Below are positions 6,130 to 8,303 of a DNA stretch of 8,303 nt, one piece after another (position 1 is the first letter of the stretch; each line of letters opens with the position of its first letter). A program made the position numbers and the translations under genes. Source of the stretch: Pseudomonadota bacterium (GTDB lineage Bacteria; Pseudomonadota; Alphaproteobacteria; Rhizobiales; Hyphomicrobiaceae); the NCBI GenBank assembly GCA_021816505.1, contig JAKAXS010000102.1, positions 1 through 8,303 on the forward strand, in the 5' to 3' direction. The notes under the pieces were generated by a model. That model was not told the origin of the DNA. It worked only from the letters and a program-made list of their open reading frames with translations, and did no database searches.

Positions 6130-6795
6130 CTATTGCGCGCCGTCCGCCAGATACATCTTGACGATCTTGTCGGGGACGGGCGGCGGCTCGCCCTTGGCGA
6201 TCTGATCGACGAACTGCATGCCGTCGACCACGTTGCCCCACACCGTGTAATTGCCGTTCAGGAACGGCGAATGCTTGAAGCAGATGAAAAACTGGCTGTT
6301 GGCGCTGTTCGGACTGTCGGACCGCGCCGCGCCGATCGTGCCGCGTTCGAACGCGGTCGGCGTGAACTCTGCCGCTACGTCCGGCAGCTGCGAGCCGCCC
6401 GTGCCGTCGCCGCGAGGATCACCCGTCTGTGCCATGAACCCCGGGATCACGCGGTGGAACGTCAGCCCGTTGTAGAAGCCCTGCTTGGTGAGTGTCTTGA
6501 TACGCTCGACGTGCTTGGGGGCAAGGTCAGGCCGGAGCCGGATCGTGACCTTCCCGGTCTTCAGTTCCAGGATCAGCGTATTCGAAGGATCGTTCGTCGC
6601 CGGCGCCGCCGCGTAGGCCGCAGGCGTTGCACCGGTCGTCATGGGCGCGCCGCCGGTCGTAGCAGCAGCAGGAATTGCGGCATTAGCCGTGGGCGGCGCG
6701 GTGTTGTCGATGATCGTGGCAGACGGCCCGCTGCTGCAGGCAGCCGCCGTCAGCAGCATCAGTCCCATCGCCAGACCGCTGAACCACTGCCGCAT
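6130..6795 (-). CDS. Peptidyl-prolyl cis-trans isomerase, cyclophilin type, probable lipoprotein
   Basis: A 221-residue exported cyclophilin. Residues 1-19 form a signal peptide ending in LLTAAA before Cys20, a lipobox-like site although Ala at -3 is less usual than Leu, so the protein is probably lipidated and held in the envelope. Residues 21-70 are a low-complexity Ala/Thr/Pro linker that would reach away from the membrane. The cyclophilin domain runs from about 72 to 219, with FHRVIPGFMAQTG at 113-125 (Arg115, Phe120, Met121, Gln123), GDGTGGSQLP at 129-138 and SANSQFFICF at 164-173. It resembles the downstream cyclophilin closely (both contain RPDLAPKHV and NSQFFI), indicating an old tandem duplication followed by different targeting. 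GGGAG lies eight bases before ATG 6795. A role in folding envelope proteins is inferred. Confidence 0.93.
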   Translation of the reverse strand: MRQWFSGLAMGLMLLTAAACSSGPSATIIDNTAPPTANAAIPAAATTGGAPMTTGATPAAYAAAPATNDPSNTLILELKTGKVTIRLRPDLAPKHVERIKTLTKQGFYNGLTFHRVIPGFMAQTGDPRGDGTGGSQLPDVAAEFTPTAFERGTIGAARSDSPNSANSQFFICFKHSPFLNGNYTVWGNVVDGMQFVDQIAKGEPPPVPDKIVKMYLADGAQ

Positions 6796-6821
6796 GCGTC
6801 ATCTCCCGAAGGGCTTGAGTC

Positions 6822-6858
6822 GCGAACGTTCGCCGCGCCGTTATGGCGCCTTGGCGCC
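6822..6858. promoter_or_regulatory. Palindromes between coaD and the lipoprotein cyclophilin gene
   Basis: The 82-base gap between these two minus-strand genes contains a perfect 12-bp palindrome, GCGAACGTTCGC (6822-6833). It also holds a hairpin-forming repeat, GGCGCC-TT-GGCGCC (6845-6858). The first could be an operator, the second a weak terminator or processing hairpin that uncouples coaD from the genes below. No T-run follows. Palindromes of this size are not rare in GC-rich spacers. Confidence 0.3.
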
Positions 6859-6877
6859 CGGCGAGCAAGCGGCTGGC

Positions 6878-7372
6878 CTACGCCACCTTAGTTTTCAGCA
6901 ACTTAGCCACGGCCGGAGAGACGAACGCGCTCACATCGCCCCCCATCAGAGCAATCTGGCGCACCAGCGTGCCCGTGATGTGGCGCACGCCGGGCGAGGC
7001 CGGGAGGAACACGGTCTGGATACCGGGAGCCATCGCGCCGTTCATGCCGGCCATCTGCATTTCGTAGTCGAAGTCCGAGGCATCCCGCAGTCCGCGAACG
7101 ATCGTCGTCGCCTGATGCTCGAACGCAGCGCGCACGACGAGATTGTCGAACGTGACGACATCGATCTCGCACCCCATCGCCTTGGCGATGGCCCGCGTCT
7201 CGGCGCGCAGCATGCTGGCCCGCTCGTCCGCGGTGAACAGCGGCGCCTTGCCCGGGTGCACGCCGATCCCGATCACGAGCTTATCGACCAGCCCAGCCGC
7301 GCGCTGGATCACGTCGGTGTGCCCGAGCGTCACGGGGTCGAAGGTGCCGGAATAAAAGCCGATCTTGGTCAT
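6878..7372 (-). CDS. coaD: Phosphopantetheine adenylyltransferase
   Basis: Catalyses the adenylation of 4'-phosphopantetheine by ATP to dephospho-CoA, the penultimate step of coenzyme A synthesis in the cytosol. The 164 residues match the family (E. coli 159). The nucleotidyltransferase motif SGTFDPVTLGH (8-18) includes His18 of the TxGH signature. HPGKAPLFTADER (39-51), VRGLRDASDFDYEMQMAGMN (92-111) and the C-terminal ITGTLVRQIALMGGDVSAFV (132-151), which stands in for the usual ISSxxVR, follow in order. ATG 7372 fits the family N-terminus but has no Shine-Dalgarno. A GTG at 7408, with GAGG six bases upstream, would add twelve residues, so the true start is open. The gene appears to head the run of cyclophilins, YdcZ-like gene and queA. 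Confidence 0.95.
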   Translation of the reverse strand: MTKIGFYSGTFDPVTLGHTDVIQRAAGLVDKLVIGIGVHPGKAPLFTADERASMLRAETRAIAKAMGCEIDVVTFDNLVVRAAFEHQATTIVRGLRDASDFDYEMQMAGMNGAMAPGIQTVFLPASPGVRHITGTLVRQIALMGGDVSAFVSPAVAKLLKTKVA

Positions 7373-7487
7373 GTCTGGGTTGTAACCGCGCGCGATCCCG
7401 CCCGCCACGGAATTCCTCGGGATTTCCTAACGCTTCGTCTTGTGCATACTGCAGGAGCGGGGTGGACATATCCGGGGGGATCTGACG

Positions 7488-7757
7488 ATGACCCACGTCA
7501 CACGCACGCTCGCCGCAATGGCGCTGATTGTGGCTGCCAGCACATCATCCGCGCAGGCCGAAAGCTGTGTCACCAAGGCCGGCTCAGCCACCGGCGTGAC
7601 CCGCGGCTTCGCCGAATACGAAAGCCTGCTCATCATCCGCCAGGTCACCGGCAACTGGCCATTCGAAACCGACCGCATCGGCAAGCCGAGCTACACCTGC
7701 AAACAAGATGGCGCGTTGTGGACCTGCCGCGCGGTGGCGAAGGTTTGCAAAGGCTAA
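7488..7757 (+). CDS. Small predicted secreted protein with four cysteines, 89 aa
   Basis: I do not recognise a characterised family. Residues 1-24 form a signal peptide: basic MTHVTR, a hydrophobic core LAAMALIVAA, and the cleavage site SAQA before ESC. The mature chain of about 65 residues has cysteines at 27, 71, 80 and 87, enough for two disulfides in an oxidising periplasm. The second half (GNWPFETDRIGKPSYTC, 55-71, then ALWTCRAVAKVCKG) has aromatic and glycine patterns of a compact folded domain. ATG 7488 is chosen for the signal peptide and the G-rich run about eight bases upstream; the longer frame to a TTG at 7440 adds nothing recognisable. It is divergent from coaD and followed six bases after the stop by a strong hairpin, so it is probably transcribed alone. 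Confidence 0.8.
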   Translation: MTHVTRTLAAMALIVAASTSSAQAESCVTKAGSATGVTRGFAEYESLLIIRQVTGNWPFETDRIGKPSYTCKQDGALWTCRAVAKVCKG

Positions 7758-7762
7758 TTCAC

Positions 7763-7788
7763 CTCCCGGCCGACCAGGCGGCCGAGAG
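7763..7788. terminator. Hairpin between the small secreted-protein gene and the chemoreceptor gene
   Basis: CTCCCGGCCG (7763-7772) and CGGCCGAGAG (7779-7788) form a 10-bp stem with one C/A mismatch and a six-base ACCAGG loop. It starts just after the plus-strand stop at 7757 and lies 41 bases beyond the stop of the minus-strand gene, so it could serve both. No T-run flanks it; strong GC stems without T-runs are common near gene ends in such genomes. Confidence 0.5.
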
Positions 7789-7828
7789 ATGACGAACGAA
7801 CCTCGCATGGCAACCATCTTGCGTGCTG

Positions 7829-8303
7829 CTAGGCCACCAGCTCGAGCGACGCATCCTTCACCTTCGCCGTAGCCAGTTTCGTCGCGTAGGCGGCGTCGTG
7901 AATGCGGCCGATGCTCTCCGAGATCATATTCACGCTCAATGCCGCCGAATGCATGTTGGACGAGATTTCTTGCGTCACCGCCCCTTGTTGTTCGACGGCG
8001 GCGGCGATGCTCGACGAAATCTGATCGATCTCTCCGACCAGCTTTCCGACGGAAGCGATGGCTGAGGCTGCGTTGCCTGTCCTCTCCTGCACCGCAACGA
8101 TCTGCGCCGCGATCTCTGCGGTTGCCCCGGCCGTGCGCGACGCCAAGGTTTTCACTTCCGTGGCCACGACGGCGAACCCTTTTCCGGCTTCTCCAGCCCG
8201 AGCGGCTTCGATCGTTGCATTGAGCGCCAGCAAATTCGTCTGCTGGGCGATGGCATTGATAAGGGACAGCACTTCCCCGATGCGATCGGCGGCAGCCGAG
8301 AGC
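7829..8303 (-). CDS. Methyl-accepting chemotaxis protein, C-terminal signalling domain (partial)
   Basis: The gene enters from beyond the right edge; only the last 157 codons are visible. Reading in from the edge, the chain runs ADRIGEVLSLINAIAQQTNL and on into LLALNATIEAARAGEAGKGF, the hairpin tip of the chemoreceptor signalling domain that contacts CheA and CheW. The following helix (AVVATEVKTLASRTAGATAE onward) is a long coiled coil with Ala-, Ser- and Gln-rich heptads, including AAAVEQQGAVTQEISSNM, the kind of segment that carries methylation sites. The chain ends in VKDASLELVA with no NWETF-type CheR-tethering pentapeptide. The sensor domain, any TM segments and HAMP lie outside the window, so ligand and location are unknown. 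It converges with the small secreted-protein gene. Confidence 0.95.
   Translation of the reverse strand, partial: LSAAADRIGEVLSLINAIAQQTNLLALNATIEAARAGEAGKGFAVVATEVKTLASRTAGATAEIAAQIVAVQERTGNAASAIASVGKLVGEIDQISSSIAAAVEQQGAVTQEISSNMHSAALSVNMISESIGRIHDAAYATKLATAKVKDASLELVA

Noticed and set aside
6118..7792. Plus-strand open frames of 257 and 383 codons opposite the lipoprotein cyclophilin and coaD
   Set aside because: They run across several real genes, have no motifs and show the composition of antisense frames.
1..8303. CRISPR arrays, tRNA/rRNA genes, insertion sequences, phage or toxin-antitoxin genes
   Set aside because: I found no regularly spaced repeats, cloverleaf, transposase or integrase motifs, or paired small cytoplasmic ORFs.

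Overview
The window is high-GC, densely packed bacterial chromosome that reads as an alphaproteobacterium, most likely of the order Hyphomicrobiales (Rhizobiales). The basis is the run coaD, two tandem cyclophilins, queA, then tgt on one strand, an order I recall from that group, together with the sequence character of the Tgt, QueA and CoaD proteins. Family and genus cannot be fixed from the sequence alone.

Layout. Positions 1-191 hold no gene I can support, but contain a perfect 10-bp hairpin (87-110). A 10-TM EamA-type drug/metabolite transporter follows on the plus strand (192-1145) and meets tgt (tRNA-guanine transglycosylase, minus strand, 1149-2315) tail to tail. Next come a very small predicted secreted protein (minus, 2573-2740), a SnoaL/NTF2-like protein (plus, 2931-3425) and a DUF1348 NTF2-like protein (minus, 3426-3902). 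The stop codons of the two NTF2-like genes touch with no base between them. From 7372 down to 3997 the minus strand carries a probable operon: coaD, lipoprotein cyclophilin, cytosolic cyclophilin, YdcZ-family membrane protein, queA. DUF1348 may be its last member. A small Cys-containing secreted protein (plus, 7488-7757) diverges from coaD, and the window ends in the C-terminal signalling domain of a methyl-accepting chemotaxis protein (minus, cut at 8303).

How the genes fit together. QueA and Tgt are both enzymes of queuosine modification of tRNA: Tgt inserts preQ1 at the wobble position and QueA then adds the epoxycyclopentanediol precursor from SAM. CoaD makes dephospho-CoA. The two cyclophilins appear to serve different compartments, cytosol and envelope. 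The transporters, NTF2-like proteins and small secreted proteins have no evident link to these pathways.

I looked for a novel system and found no clear one. There is no CRISPR array, phage or transposon gene, toxin-antitoxin pair, tRNA or rRNA. The best leads are a Tgt with most of the canonical zinc ligands replaced, the break of the queA-tgt neighbourhood by a facing pair of NTF2-fold genes, two uncharacterised small exported proteins, and several perfect or near-perfect hairpins between genes.
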